From: Ornithodoros turicata
Lineage: Eukaryota; Arthropoda; Arachnida; Ixodida; Argasidae
Assembly: GCF_037126465.1 (NCBI RefSeq)
Contig: NW_026999349.1
Span: forward strand, 62,001-126,000
Direction: 5' to 3'
DNA: 64,000 nt
Shown here: positions 31,925-45,574 of the stretch, piece after piece
How positions within the stretch are numbered: position 1 is the first letter of the stretch
Layout of the letters: every line of letters begins with the position of its first letter
The notes under the pieces: generated by a model
The model's input: only the letters and a program-made list of their open reading frames with translations
The model's database searches: none
What the model was told of the DNA's origin: nothing
Program-made: the position numbers and the translations under genes

Positions 31925-34900
31925 TGCATCATCTTCACCAGCCCGCTTGCTTCCTAGCCATTTTTTCTGCACATCATGCTCACTCTACTTTTATCGTGTG
32001 CTATATAATCTTGTTCAAGTTCTGTGAAACGACGTGTAATGCTATAAAAAAATTCAGTACACTGCTTATGTGGGTTGAATGGTAGCGCATGAATGCAGGA
32101 AGGAAACTGTCATGTTATGGCAAGTGTTTACGTATTGTACATTTAACTACTAATTTTATTGGTTAGCTTTTGCCGGCGTATCATGTCGAGCCATGTTATA
32201 TTAATTTGGAACATGTTCTTCTTAGTAGCCAGAGCAGCTGATACACAGTGAGAACACAGCCCATGTGTGTTTGTCTTTTCCACCGCAGCCCTTGGGTTTC
32301 CTCCCTGATGGCTACACATGTCAGGGATAGGTTTCATAACCGGTAGTTCCCGCCAAGTGTGAATTGCTTTTCAGGGGATCATCACGCTGGCAGATGAACC
32401 ATATGGTTTAAATTATTTGCAGGACAGGAATTGCGTAGCTTCACACAAATAGTACTACTACGACGTAAGAGTGGTTTCAAATCTAGCTTTTTTGTGTTCC
32501 TGACATTATCGCACAAGATGTAGTATCCACTATGATCCTTTATATGGGGGGGTATGTACAGTGCAATCAACAGATGCTATTTACAAATCTGTGTTTTCTA
32601 CTGTGTTGAAATGGGGTAGTTTGTATCTGAGAGCCATAGTGAAACACAGGCAGCCAAGGACAGACTTTTGATGCCCTCGAGAAACATGGCAACACATTGC
32701 AGGGACTCTGGATGCTGCCTAAATTTCCAGAACACACAGCTCAAGGCAGCGGTTAAATAACAAATGGTTTGAGAAATCCAAGACAGTTGCATGTGGAAGC
32801 AGTCCACTGTTGGATTAGCTTCTCTCCGAGATACGTTATCTCAAAGGGAATGCACGGGCACACTCAGAATGATACTAGGGCTGCCTGTGAAATAGAATGA
32901 GGAGAGGGGGAGATATATAACCCTTTTTTCTTGTCTGTTATTCTATTGGTTAAATTGTCATTTGCTTAACAGCATATATGTGTATATTCCAGAGTCTGCT
33001 AATAAATATATCAGTTTAGAGCTAGCAGTCGCACTGTAGATGTCTCATCCTGCCCTTGGCTGCTTGTGTTTCACTATGGCCATGCTTGCTATTGCAAAAA
33101 CAGAAAACGAAAAAGACAATAGAAAAACACGAAAAGAACGACCTAAAAAGTGCCTGTTCTAGTGCTCACGTGGAGGAAATGCAATGAGGTAACATGTTCC
33201 ATTCATGAACTGTGCATAGTAGTACATATCACAACGGCAACCGATTATTCAGATTTTTCTTGAAGTACTTTGTTTTTTTTAGCTTTGTTTGCACAGTCTA
33301 TTATTGGAGCTTTATGTGATTCCCCTCTTGAGATACTTTAAGATTGCTGATGCTGTGCAGTTTGTTAATTTTGAAACTGTGCTGTGCTGAGGTACAAAAA
33401 CATAATTGTCATATCTACATTTGAGCACATAGGAATAATTTGTAAGTACTTTCCTTGTTGACATTAATATTTGTACCAGGTCACAACATTGTTGATTGAT
33501 GGAAAATGGAAATAAATATATTTATTTGCTTGCCACACAATGCACAAATGTCTTCTTTTCTAGTGAGATATTCCCTGTTTACCCGACATAAATGCGGAAA
33601 AGTTAAAGGTGCACAATGATGGTAGAGTCTAGCGTTGCTTTTTGCCACTTCACATATATTCACATATATTCGTGTGCACATGTAGGAATAGGAAGGTAGA
33701 GCATGTGCTTAAAAAATTTCGTATGCAGCCACACATATGGTTCAGAAGATTAATTAGATGATGTTCAAGCATATATAATTGTACTTTATGTGCAATGGGT
33801 ATGCTAACGGATTGCTTCCATGAAGCCTTTTCATTTATTTTTATACGTTTTATTTTTATTTCATATAAATTTTATATTACTTATTGTATACTTATTTTTT
33901 TATAAATCTTATAAATTAAAAAATCAAGTTACGCAGACCCTGTAGGAGTACCCTTTGCAAATGGTTTGGTAACGTGTCTCTAACTGTAAAGGTAAGAGGC
34001 AATCGAGAATGCTGCAGACAAGGTTGCAACTTACATATTGCTTATCATGTCCTACATACAAAGCGATTTGTACAATAATTCCTGAGCACGGAATTAATTC
34101 CAAGGCTGGCCAGTGATGTCACCCAGGACGACAGGTCACATAATTGCCTCTAACACTTTTACACCCCATGGGCTGCATTGTGAATTGAAAGAGCACTCTA
34201 CAGAAGGGTAAGGTGCACCTGATTTCTAGGATTTATGCTATGCCCTAACTCTTCAGACACCACATTTCTAAAAACACCATTTCTAAGAGGCAATATGTGC
34301 TCTGGTACTTCTTTTGCGTCTGCATAGTGTGCAACCACATGGCTACTGGAGCTTTCGTGTGCATGTTTTTGTGCGACGGTGCTCATTACAAACAATATCC
34401 AGATGTTAGACATAAAATGCAGTAGTTTGTAGCGTGCCACACAACGCAGCGTGACATGGGAGTGTGTGATTCAAAGAAAGCTTCTGGGAAATGCACAGAA
34501 TCTCACAAAAAGTTTAAAATGTGATTTGTATTTCGTTTTACGTCTCTCATCGTTACATACCATCGTCGACGCTGTTGCACATTGATAAATCGTACGTAAA
34601 ACGTGTGCCACAGCAGTATGCGGTTTCTCAAATACATAGCACAATTTTTTCCTGCAGGAATAAAACGCTGTCGGCATTTTCTTGCTAACACGGCTGTCGA
34701 AACGTCAGTCTCTACAATGGGCAAGTGCTGTAAAGGGGCTAACGCAGACGCGACTTGATACGAATTGTACGTGCTCACAAAACACAAACGACGAATTCCA
34801 GTCACAACATCGCACAGAGGTTGGTTCGCGAATGAGTTCGCTGCTGCTGCACTGTTTACTTATCGCGGAACGGTGGAACCCGGCTGTCCGCCATCTTCAA

Positions 34901-35164
34901 GCACAGATACGTGAAGCCGTGAGAAGCCGTAGCTGAAATCCACTGACAAGTACGAAGGCGCGTACACGTCACAATGCCCGTTTGGGCGCATCTACGTCAT
35001 AAAAATGGCTGCGCCCATGTGTGTTTCGGAATGAATTATCTATTTTTTTGACATGGTACTGTACCGAACTGAGAGAATGAAGGTGCATTTTGGGGAGAGC
35101 TGGATGTGGGCTTTCAGAATATCACAACCGTTTCGACTATTTGGGATATCGGCATAGCTGACCT

Positions 35165-36889
35165 TTAACGCCATCAAACTTCAGCGAGATTCTGTTTTGA
35201 CGAAACTGCTGACAAATGCCGACGCACCTATGCCAGCCGCGTCGCACGAGCATAACCTTCAAGAAATACAATTTCAAAATATGTTAGCACAGCACCATGT
35301 TGGGCGTCAAAATACATTACATACCGTTGCTCACAGCGCGGGCGGTAACACTCTGATAGAACCTCTCGCGCTCTCCTCCCATCAGCGGTCGTATTGCCTA
35401 CGAGCAGCGGTAAAAACATGAGAAACGACGTAGAAACAACGGGAATGCCTGACACATCAACTACATACCTTAGAAACGGTTAATATCCTCAAAATGAAGC
35501 CCGAATGACGCAAACTGCTTGTCAGACACAGCGCATAACCAAACACTTCGACATTTCGTAGCAGACTGACCGTTGACGACTGTCGAACGCTCCACTTACA
35601 TGCACAGGAATGTTGTACGAAATGCAGAAACAATAGCTTAAAGTAAGAGGTGTAATACGAAGTTATCACGGTACATGTACCTTTGTAGATATGTTCACAA
35701 ACATTTGAAATGACAGGAACTATTTTGAACGCGGACGATCCACTATGTGGTGCGGCACCGAAACGTACGTGTTGTGTTACAACGAGCCAGTTCGGACTTG
35801 GCGAGCGTCCGTGGCCAGCCTTTGACAATATCGGCCAACGGCCGCCTGCTCATCTAAAATAAATTTTAATTTCAGATTTACGTTCAGTTTTCACTTGCAA
35901 TACAGTTTGCGTTTCAGCTCCTTTCCGTCAGATGGCGAAGCAGTCGAGCGCGGTGTTGCAGACGACATCGAACATGTGGAACTGAATGCGGACTAGTTCT
36001 CTGCGACGCCGCTTTCGACCGTGTCGCTATTTGAGGAAAGTAGCTGGAACACAGGTATAGCCGATTAGGCAGCGGCTTTTTTTTTTAATTTTCACGATTT
36101 ATCCGCAGAGTAACAGACTAGGCGGCATTATGGTCATAAAATTTGGGGCATAATACGTCCTCTAACGTCTACTTTAGCTTTCCGACTCTGATCTTATTTG
36201 TTTTATCTTCGTTACAAACCCCGAAGCTTATCTTGGAGAACCCTGTACATCTTCGCCAGCGGTGAAACAACCCACGTCATCGGCTGTCATAACGTATTTA
36301 TTGTTCCTGCGGTTGCAGTTTGTTGATTTTGCTGCCGTAACATCCGTGCATCGTTATCAGTTTTGGTACAGGAGTGTTACGCGGTACTTTTGCTTTATAG
36401 TGCTGCAGTTCCCGTGTTTCGATGTTTGGAAGTTGGACCGAACACCCCTTTTGACACGCGCCCGACGTCGTCGCCGTTTGCGGTATTGGATGCTCCTCTT
36501 TCTCACTCTCTTTTTGCTTTAATCTCTTTTTCGCCCTCTGGCGGTGCGCTTTGAAGCATGCACCACCATTGTGCCGACGTTGATCGCTTTGAACTGTGAC
36601 TGTCAGTGGGGGACAGAGAAAACATACACCAGGTGAAAACAAGCTCAGATCCCAATATCGCGTCGTAACAAAAAGCGGATCCCAGCCAAACATTTGTGTG
36701 AGGCGTGCTTTTCACCCGTGTTTATTCCCTTTTCCTTCTCTCTTTCTCTTTCTCACACACACTTTTTATGTCGTAGCATGATATTTTCAGTGAATTCAAT
36801 TCGCAGCTTGTTCGCTGAAAATAAGACGCACATCTCTCCAAGCCGATTTCATCCGGCCATTGACTTCACGCAAGCATACACATTCTTAA
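35165..36889. other. Interval between the two Kolobok-like elements, no gene recognised
   Basis: About 1.7 kb with several short open frames on both strands, none with recognisable motifs. A CT-rich run lies near 36735-36765. Confidence 0.4.
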
Positions 36890-38945
36890 AGCTCAGCTAC
36901 GCCGATTTTCCAGTGTTACAGAATGGAATGGTACTCACACGATGTGTTCATAAGGGAACACTGATTATGTATGCAAGATAGTTATCCCAAACTCCTCGCG
37001 GTTTTCCGAAAAAGTGAATTTTTAGTTTCACTGACATCCCGTCTTGTGGCCCGCAAACCCTGTGTCGACGACACATTCGTGGTCTGCCCGCGCTCCGGCT
37101 TGGCATGACTTTTGGCTTGGTTTCTTCCGCCAAGCCGGCCAGTTTCTCCTGCCGAGCCGTCTGCTGCGCAGATTCACATTGGGGAAGTGATAAACAGTTC
37201 GCTATTAGGGAGCCAATATATTTCTGGACTTCACTAAACCCACGAGGAACGTGAGTTTTGCTCCCTTCGACTGCAAAGCATTTGCTAGGCCAGTACAGAC
37301 TTCCTGGTGTCATTCTTGTTTTGTGCTGCGTGCCGAGAATGCGTGAGCGTTTTGCTCCCGTCTGCAAGAACACTTCAGCATGCAGTTCCAATGTTTCAAA
37401 CCACAATTTTCCGAAAGGCGAAAGAGAAATCTATTGACTGCAACAATCGGTTACAACTCCGACTGGGTGCCACCTTCGAAAGCAGTGATTTGATCTGCTC
37501 ATCTGGCTCATACGAATGTTACGGAAGCAATGCGCAACTTGTTTCACAAGAAGCTGAAGATGTCTCGTCCGGGGTGCTGTGCCAGCCTTATCTGCAGCAG
37601 GAGATTGCAGGGGCAGGACTAGGCAGCAGATAAAGGTAAGACGCGTAATGTTGGACAAGTCAGTCATGCGGTGTAAATTGCATCGCGTAGAAGAGAAAAA
37701 TACGCTATCTGTCAGTTACTGCTTCATCCTTTAGAGATTACGCCCCAGCGGGTGTATTCTCAGTACAGATTTGGAATTGCCTTATTTGTTAAATGATTTC
37801 GCAGGCATGCTGGCACCACCGAAAAGCTTGCACTCGACGTCTCAACTATCACCGTCTGGGTTTCAAGGTGAAGGCTGTCACCAGTGCCAAGCAGACGCCC
37901 CTTCAAAGTTCATATGTTTTTGTTGACGGAACAGTGACACCTGGTACTGAGACATTTCATTTTCTGATTAATCAAGTGCATTCCATCACTTGTGCTCGAC
38001 TTCTTGTGTTCGTATACCCTTGCTGTTGCTCGCTAGCTTAGAGCAACCATGCCTGAGGTGCCAGCGCTTTCAGAGTACATTTAAGCAGTATCATCGTATC
38101 ATATGCACGGCAGCACATCTTGTGTATTTTGAGTAAGGTATAAATTCAATGTTGGCTCAGCTGTTGTATCTTGGTCACCAATAAGGTGTTTTTCCAGAGC
38201 GCTCAAGGGCAGTTCAAGCTGTTTCATGTGTGCAACAGCACATACTTTTTCTCAGTTTTGACTAAGGTAAATCGAAATCTTCCAGTTGATGTCTTTCGGT
38301 AATAAATTATGTTTTTCGAGACATTCAAACAGCATCATATGTGCAACAGTACATACTTTTTCTCAGGTGAAGTAAGGTAAATCTGTCCGCCGTGGTGTTC
38401 TGGCAGTGCAGCAGAAGCTTGTGTTGCATTCAAGTGGCATCATGTATACAAAAACTTGTTTTATGCCTTTCTGTAGCTGCTGTACTAATATTGTGAGTAC
38501 AGAGACATTCCTGCATAACATATCGGAGCATCTTGTGTGCTATTGTTGGTATGATCTGCAGCAGTATATTGATAATGTTAATTATTCAATGACTTCAGCT
38601 AACATTTACATTCTTACTTCCAGGTAAACCTGTCACGCAGATGCCCTACCCCTTGGTATGCATAGTTCAAGATTGTACCGAAACAATCCACATGGAGCAT
38701 TACAACACACCACATACTGCATGTCTATGCTGCGTGTACAATGCATCAAACCTATTCTCAGGTACAGGCCAGCTGGTACACAACTACAGCATGAAACAAC
38801 TGACACAGGGACCGTAAAGTCATGCCTTTTCCTCCGCGCCTCGGGTCTCATGTTATTATCCTCACATGCAGCTCAATTCACCTGTGCTGTGCAGCATGAG
38901 CAAACGCATATATTGTTTGTGGTCACATGACACGGAACATAAATA

Positions 38946-39652
38946 CAGTGAAACCTTCCTATGTTGGACACCCGCGGTACAGCCGAAGCGTCTCCTACTT
39001 ATAGAGGTGTCCGAGTTACAGAATATGACGGCAACAAAAAATGGAAGAGATCACAGCTGTGAGAAATGTCCCCCTTCTTCAATTTAAGGTCCTTAGTGGT
39101 ACCTGGTGGTGGTGCCTGGTAGTGGTACCTCTACCCACTCACTGATAATTATTACTGATTTTAGTATATTCAATTCCGTTCAGATTCTACTCAATGGCAT
39201 TACCTCTGGAGCCTTTCGAGCAGCAAGGACTTGTCTCTGAAGCGTCAGCCTACTTCTCATAGCTTTGGTGCAGTGCTCGTTCAAAGGCTCTAGACAAACT
39301 GAAGACAAGTGCTCACATAAAGAATTAGAATGTAGACTGACAGCACTTGTTTTTGGACTCTAAAAACTAAAGCAACAAAATGCTGAGACCAGTATAGGGG
39401 AAAAAAGGGGCAAAAGTCAATGCCACTGGCTCATTTAGGGTCTTTTTGGTGCAAAGATGGGCCGATATTGAGGTAATTTGGCCAGGGTTTTGTCCGACTT
39501 TGCAGGGAAAACCCTATCCTACTTCCAAGATAGGGAGGTGTCCGACATAGAGAATTTCGTCCCCATGTAGTTTCAGTGGGAGCCTGCCCGTGCAATGAAA
39601 TCATGGGGAGTTGTCCGAGGTAGGGATGTGTCCGACTTTGAAGGTTTTACTG
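38946..39652. mobile_element. Pogo/Tigger-type non-autonomous element, 707 bp
   Basis: Terminal inverted repeats CAGTGAAACCTTC (left) and CAGTAAAACCTTC (right, reverse-complemented) are flanked by TA at 38944-38945 and 39653-39654. CAGT termini with a TA duplication are typical of the pogo/Tigger branch of Tc1/mariner. Repeated gtgtccga words occur near both ends. No transposase is encoded. Confidence 0.8.
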
Positions 39653-40604
39653 TACTGTAGAGCATTCTACATCATGTAATCTAACAGTTGTTCACGTTTG
39701 GATATTTTAACCATGGAATTCACCCTGCATGCACCATACCATGTCCAAACACTAACAACTGCTAGAGAGCAGCATGTACTGTTTCCGTATAGCACTTATG
39801 GCTTGCGTCCTGTGATGGGAAACAGTGGTGTCTTTTTTCTGCTACAACCAGTAAACTACAGTAAAGATTTAGAAATACTGTGTCATACCATAAAGCACTA
39901 TGGGAAATGGCAGTTTGAAAAACTGGAGAAGACTGTCATTAGAACGGGGGACATGTTCTACGGTGAAATTTTTTACAGTGTGTGCTGCACCACGTAATGC
40001 ACTGCACGCCTACCACAGTATGGTAACGCTCTGAATACTGATTTGCTCAAAAAAGGAATCTGTGCGTTTCTTGTACTAACTTCCCCTTATGCAAAGTAGT
40101 AGAAAAATGTTTTCAGCCAATGGGGAGGGAGAGGACATCATTCTGGGGTCTCGTTGACCTACAATGTGTCGTGTGTGAAGGTCATTTTGAAGAGTGTAGG
40201 TGGTACAAGACTGTGTTCCCGCGTTCTTTGCAGTGTTGACTAATAACCATAATAAAGTAGAGGGTACATTTGTTGCATCATATATTCGTGTCATGGCAAA
40301 GTATGTAGAGATACATCTGTCTCAACATGCAGGTGACAAAACTGCTTTTTATGCCTAAACTATGAAAAATAGTTGTCTGTTCAGCATTACTAATCATGTG
40401 CCGGCCTCCATGACATGTCTGTGACATTCCAAAGTGATTAACATGTCCCATAGATGTGTGCAATGCTGAAGATGACTGTGTACATTCTATGGATTCTTGA
40501 TTCAAGAAAAGTACTGTGTGATTTGCTAACAGCGCCTGGCTGTACCTTCACAATTCTACATAAAAATATGTAAAGTTTGCCGAAGGAAATATCATGAAGG
40601 TCCA

Positions 40605-40695
40605 TAGCGAAAAACCCTGAGACGAGGGATAGGAAGGGACATACACAATGTCTCAACATAGCTTGTTTATGTCCCTTCTTGTATCTCCTCTTCAG
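40605..40695. repeat. Diverged hairpin repeat
   Basis: aaaccctgagacgaggg with aagggacat on the left is partly matched by atgtcccttc and cttcaggtctc on the right. Weaker relative of the hairpin at 31843-31924. Confidence 0.5.
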
Positions 40696-41770
40696 GTCTC
40701 GCCATCACGGACACTATCACCAGCTAGCTTGCTGTTGAACCGTTCTTTCAACGATAAGGGTCACTTTCATGGACTGGATGGCAGCCAACATGCTGTCAAT
40801 AAAAATAATATTGGAAGGAGCTCAATATGATCCTTAGGCTGTGCGTGGTCATTGCTTTCTGACAAATGGTGACTTCGAATTTCAGGACAGTGCCTGCAGT
40901 GGTAGTATTCTTGTGTTCTCACCCTTGACGCCCATTGTGTGTCATCGGTCACCTATAATCTGCTAATATGCACATAGCTAAAACAAAGTATATTTGTATT
41001 TCTTTGAATACAGTTGGTACAGCACATTGTTTTTTACATGTTCTTTGGAAAATATAAATAAAAAATTCTCTACTCTGCAAGTCTCCTGTCAGCCCTACAG
41101 AGCAGCTTCGAATTTCACTAGAAGCCACGTGTGAAACCTAGACCAAACTAGTGGTGAAGGTCCATATAGGTCATAGATAGATACTATTATTATTATTAGA
41201 TCATAGGTCAGGCTTAGGTCCTGGTTGGTAGCAACGCATTTGAATTTTATTAAAAATTGGTGCAGGATGTGACCAACATAACTAAATACACCAACTGACT
41301 CTCAGAAATTTTGTGGCGTTATAATTTTGAAACAACATTAATACGCTGCAGTGGTCTTTTCTCCTTTCAACCTAGAAATATTAGGTCTTCGGCATCACCA
41401 GCCTTAGTTGCTGAGCATGCAGTTATTTACGTTAAGCACTGCAGTTTCATGTTTGTTTCTCTGGACAAGCAAGCCCGCTTCCCCATTTTGATAAGAGTCT
41501 TTCAGCTTTGACAGGGCATTTGGGGACAAGGAAAACATTTGGACTATTGTGTATTTTGCTATGAAGTGCACCGTACAAGGCAGAGGACAACATCAACCAT
41601 TTCCACTAAGGTTATTAAATTTGTGATAAAATACATATACCTTTTGTCACTGACTAATTTGGTGGCAAAGTTACTTGAGTGGCAGTCGTGCAATTTTAAG
41701 CACATGTTTAAAAAAAAAAGGATATGGGAAGTGCTGACTGGTTGAACATGTGGAGTACTCAATATAATAA

Positions 41771-41799
41771 TTGGGGGTTTACGTCGCGAGACAACTGAG
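41771..41799 (+). repeat. Short dispersed motif gggggtttacgtcgcgag
   Basis: The same ~28-bp motif (continuing acaactgag) occurs at 52033-52062 (minus) and 61694-61722 (plus) inside the arms of element 2, next to TTA or TAA microsatellites. Probably the conserved end of a SINE- or MITE-like repeat. Confidence 0.55.
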
Positions 41800-42890
41800 T
41801 GTGGAATACACAGCACAGTGTAATGTTCCTTATTCTGGCAATGTTAGCATTGTTCAAGAAGTGGGAAATGTTGCACTACCCTTAATAACATCTGTTGAAT
41901 AACAGAACAGGGTACACATACCCTGATCTGAAGACACTGTGCCTAACTCAAAAGCAATATGAGATCTACCCGTACGTGTTTATTTGCGAAACTATTATGA
42001 ATGAAATATGGCCTGTGTGGTATAGAACAATGCGCACACTCAAGTAAACATGCAAAAATACGTATAAGGGCTCTCGACCTACATGCCGCGATGCGTTCTA
42101 CGAGATAAACAACACACTACAAAACTACATCCAACACTTTTTGTGCGGGGCAACTCTAATGAACACTTTCATATAACCGACGAATAGTTCAACGAATGCA
42201 GTTCGAGTGGTCACGATACATTCCTACGTCGTTCATTGCAGTCGCGCTATGATGCTGCACAATATATGTATCTCGTGTAACAAGCCTGGCAATCGCACGA
42301 TGTGCATGGGCAGAAATACGGCCTTCTTTATTTGAAGACCAGTCCTCTGCAGGTATATGCTCAAACGATCACCAAGTCTCACGTTGTTGCTCAATCGCTC
42401 CCATTCCTGCACTTGTAGTAAAAGCAGCAAACGGGTGACGTGAATGGCGGCCGAACGGTTGAAGTGCGAAGTTCTCGAGCACATAATCACAATTTCACAC
42501 CGAAAATGATGTTGAGGTGAGTTCGCGGTTGTTGTTTCCATCGTTCAATAGTTCTCGGGATTACGTCGGACGAAACGCTCATCGTAGCCGGCGGCCATAA
42601 CTGGATTTCCTCGCAAACGGGAGAAGACGCCAGGGAAGTCAAAGAAAGCCTCAGCTTTCATCCAATCAGACGCACGATTCTCTATCTACGTAGATGGAGC
42701 AGGTTTATCCCATCTACGTCACAAAAATGGCTGCGCCCATGGCTTGTTTTGGTTTCTTTGATGAATTAATTTTCGTAATAGGAAGACAAAATTGAGAAAC
42801 GAAGGTGCGTTTCGGGGGCAGTTGGATGTGCTCGTTCTGAATATCACAACCGTTTCAACACATCGGGAAATCGGCGTAGCTGACCTTTAA

Positions 42891-43735
42891 AGGAGCTATC
42901 GCATCCGGAAACGTGTGCATGAGACCCACACAGTAATGTTTGGCATGGCTTAACAATCTACTTGGCAAAATTTCTCTTCTGAAAACAACTTACATAGTAA
43001 ACGCGCGAGATTTAAAGATTGGCACTTCTTCTGCGTCTCAGAAAACCCCAGCGAAAGTAACATCATGATGACGAAAGCAGCGCGGGCGATTGTCTTCGAG
43101 CTCGTCTGCTTCGCGTTCGCGTGGCAATATACCAAAATGGCCGGTGTTAATACTCTGATTTTCGCTTGTGAATCAGAGTGCTGACGCGGCCATGGCGCGT
43201 TACCTTCCTGGTTGCAAGAACAGGTCATGCGCTAACCCAGAAAAGGTACTCCGTCGTTCGACAAGCCCATCTCCGCGATTTGCAGACTCACGCCCGCCAG
43301 TCGCCACCCATAAAACACCGCTTCACCGCATAGCACGCAGCCCGCCAACCATCATCCCGAATGACATCGTCCCCTCCCCGGATTTGTTCAAAACGGAACG
43401 CGTGCGCCTTTTTGTGACATTTATGCACTTACGTTAACTGTCACAAAAGCGAGTTCGCCTCGCGCGTTTCACAAGTCAAGAGTGATAATGGCACCATTCT
43501 GTACAATGGTTGGCCTTCAGAAGTTCTGTTCTTACGTCACATATCCGTGTGATATTTTCTCTGATCTCCAGAGAGGTCATTCCATCATCTCTCAAAATCC
43601 GGCGTCCTCTCTTCCCGTACGTGGCATCAAATTGCGCACAAACTACTCGCGCCGATAGTTCGGCGTTGTTGTCTGTGATAAACGGTGAGTACACCTGCTC
43701 TACGGTTCCGGAATCGACTGGGACAGATGGAACAG
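42891..43735 (-). repeat. Dispersed repeat family R, copy 3, interrupted by a MITE
   Basis: Minus-strand homologue of 23140-23735 from the cagtcgattccgg end (43725) to the gtttccggatgcgatag end (42905). A MITE (43311-43490) lies in its middle exactly where the other copies read through. A minus-strand frame at 43476-43694 (VYSPFITD, DDGMTSLEI) is the best preserved protein-like part. Family unknown. Confidence 0.6.
43311..43490. mobile_element. MITE of the CTCTTAAAAA family, degenerate
   Basis: Contains cttcaccgcatagcacgc, aatgacatcgt, tttgttcaaaacgg and tgtcacaaaa in the family order. Nested in repeat R. Ends are worn. Confidence 0.65.
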
Positions 43736-43737
43736 TC

Positions 43738-43953
43738 CCTTTAACACAGCTTCACCACATTAGACGGTGATGGTCCCGGATTTGTGGAAAGTCGGGGACG
43801 TACGCCTTTTAATGACAATTAACCTGACTGCCCATAAGTGTCACAACACAGCGTACGCCTCCCGTTTTCAACATATCAGGGGACAGAAGGATATAATTCG
43901 CGACGATGGTTGGCTATAGGAGGGCGCTTTGCGGTGAAACTCTGTTTTAAAGG
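43738..43953. mobile_element. MITE of the CTCTTAAAAA family, degenerate
   Basis: Termini cctttaacacagcttcacc and, inverted, cctttaaaacagagtttcac. The interior holds gtacgcctttt, cccgttttcaaca and gatggttggcta as in the other copies. Confidence 0.68.
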
Positions 43954-45302
43954 AGCACTGAGAGACCTCCAAAATATTTTTTTTCTGCTGCAGCGTGTTC
44001 TGCACGGAATAAAATGAGTTCCTGCGAAGGAAAGATGAGCGCAGGTGACCTGTAAAGCGAACGCGAGGCCCGTGTTCCGCCCACCTTAAATGCCACTCCG
44101 GACTCGGAAAACAGCGTTTATTTTACTTAGTTCATGAAAAGAAGGTGCCTCAAGGATTCTATATGCAAGGATTCTATTCCCTATTGCGAAATTTCAATCC
44201 GGTTTACGAACGCTGTGCATTTCTGTAAATTTTTGAAGATCTGCTGAGCCTCCACAAGTTTCGATGACGCAACGAGCAACTGAAGTAATCGTAAGCCCAA
44301 AAACTGCAATGATGTCATGTTCTGGAGAGGGCACTCGTCTCCTAGCAACGACACTGGTGTCCCGGAAGGGTCACGTAATGGAGAAGTCACGTGAGGCTGA
44401 TCAAAAGAGGGGGAAATGGAAGAGATGTCTTCTCCCTCCTTTGTGGTTTCTCCAATGTCAGAGCGGTCGGACGGTATATGACGTGGTGCTCCGCTAACGG
44501 AGTGCAAAAAGTGAGCCCCCCGGAAGACGCGAAAGGCAACAACGTTGCCAGATGACAGCCGGGCGCTCTGTCGGAGCATAACATGACGCCACAGTTCTCA
44601 AAAATAAAAATTAGGTTTCTCTAGCGTTCGCGTCACGTAGAGCCAAAATATTTTGCAGGAATGTAAAGTGAGACAAAAAGATTTCAGTAACATGACTTTG
44701 GTAGGATTCTGAAGACACGAGATTTAGTCCGTAGTGGCACTTCAAAAAAAAAAAAAAAAACTCTCTTCGTGAGAAGAGCGCATCACAGTACCAGAGGACG
44801 TCGTGACGTAATATGATTCCTGTCACGTGATCCATGACGTACAGCGACACAGCTCATAGATCTATAAGCGGCGCGTGAGCTGAGAAGCAAAGATAAAACA
44901 GTTACGGCCTTTTCCAGGTCCCACGAGGATTGTGTCGGCCGTCTGCGACGGCTTTCTCCGACTGCCTTTGTAAATTCCATTGCGAAGCTATAATACATCG
45001 CAGAGCGGAAATATTTAGCATGGTGACATCTGGAGGACAGTATGACATATGAGGCAGGGTTACGAGCCACGTTAAATGTCGCCTCATTGCTCCTCTAAAA
45101 GCGTACTGGAGCCCTTCCTGTAGTTACGCTCTTAAAAACCTCCTCTCTTTCCTATCCTGGTCCATCTCATCGCTCATACCTGTAGATAGCTTTTAACTAC
45201 CACACACTCTCACATCATCTCTCCCATAAGCATCTCTCACACACTCACCGTAGTTTTGGCGCTCTATGGCCTTTGTTGCCTTTGTGCCATTAAACCCATA
45301 AT
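43954..45302. other. No gene recognised
   Basis: Contains a 19-nt A-run near 44743-44761 and scattered short open frames (for example 44181-44579 on the minus strand) without family motifs. Confidence 0.4.
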
Positions 45303-45303
45303 C

Positions 45304-45330
<27 letters not shown>
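45303..45330. repeat. (CT)n microsatellite
   Basis: Uninterrupted tctctct run directly abutting a MITE end. Confidence 0.9.
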
Positions 45331-45334
<4 letters not shown>

Positions 45335-45574
45335 TAAAAACGAACTTCCCCGCATAGCACGCTTCCAACCAAACATAACTTCGAATGATATCGTTATCTG
45401 CCCTGATTTGTTGAAAACGGAAGCCGTACGCCTTTTTTGTGACACTTATGCAGTTCATAACTGTCACAAAAAAAGCGTACACCCCCGTTTTCAACAAATT
45501 AGGGCAGATAACGATATTATTCGAGATTATGTTTGGTTGGGAGCGTACTATGCGGTGAAGTTCGTTTTTAAGAG
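45331..45574. mobile_element. Complete palindromic MITE, 244 bp
   Basis: Both ends preserved: ctcttaaaaacgaacttcc and, inverted, ctcttaaaaacgaacttcac. The halves mirror each other through aatgatatcgttatctgcc, tttgttgaaaacgg and tgtcacaaaaaa around the centre. Best copy of the family in the window. Confidence 0.88.

Larger units (their letters stand above)
29192..35164. mobile_element. Kolobok-like DNA transposon 1 (TTAA-flanked, ~5.97 kb)
   Basis: Flanked by TTAA at 29188-29191 and 35165-35168. Terminal inverted repeats are AGGTCAGATATGCCGAT on the left and, reverse-complemented, AGGTCAGCTATGCCGAT on the right. The first ~280 bp and last ~190 bp are homologous to element 36890-42886, which has the same ends, TTAA flanks and almost the same length. 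TTAA duplication with a THAP-type N-terminal protein is the known signature of the Kolobok superfamily; piggyBac also uses TTAA. No intact transposase is visible, only a THAP-like exon remnant at 29601-29908. Confidence 0.72.
36890..42886. mobile_element. Kolobok-like DNA transposon 2 (TTAA-flanked, ~6.0 kb)
   Basis: TTAA flanks at 36886-36889 and 42887-42890. Ends are AGCTCAGCTACGCCGAT and, reverse-complemented, AGGTCAGCTACGCCGAT, matching element 1. It contains a nested pogo-type insertion (38946-39652), a hairpin repeat (40605-40695) and a short dispersed motif (41771). No intact transposase frame found; short frames such as 42233-42541 on the minus strand have no family motif. Its right TTAA abuts dispersed repeat R. 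Confidence 0.72.

Noticed and set aside
36262..36715. Overlapping open frames on both strands between the Kolobok-like elements as a host gene.
   Set aside because: No conserved motif, no consistent splice model, and the frames shadow each other.
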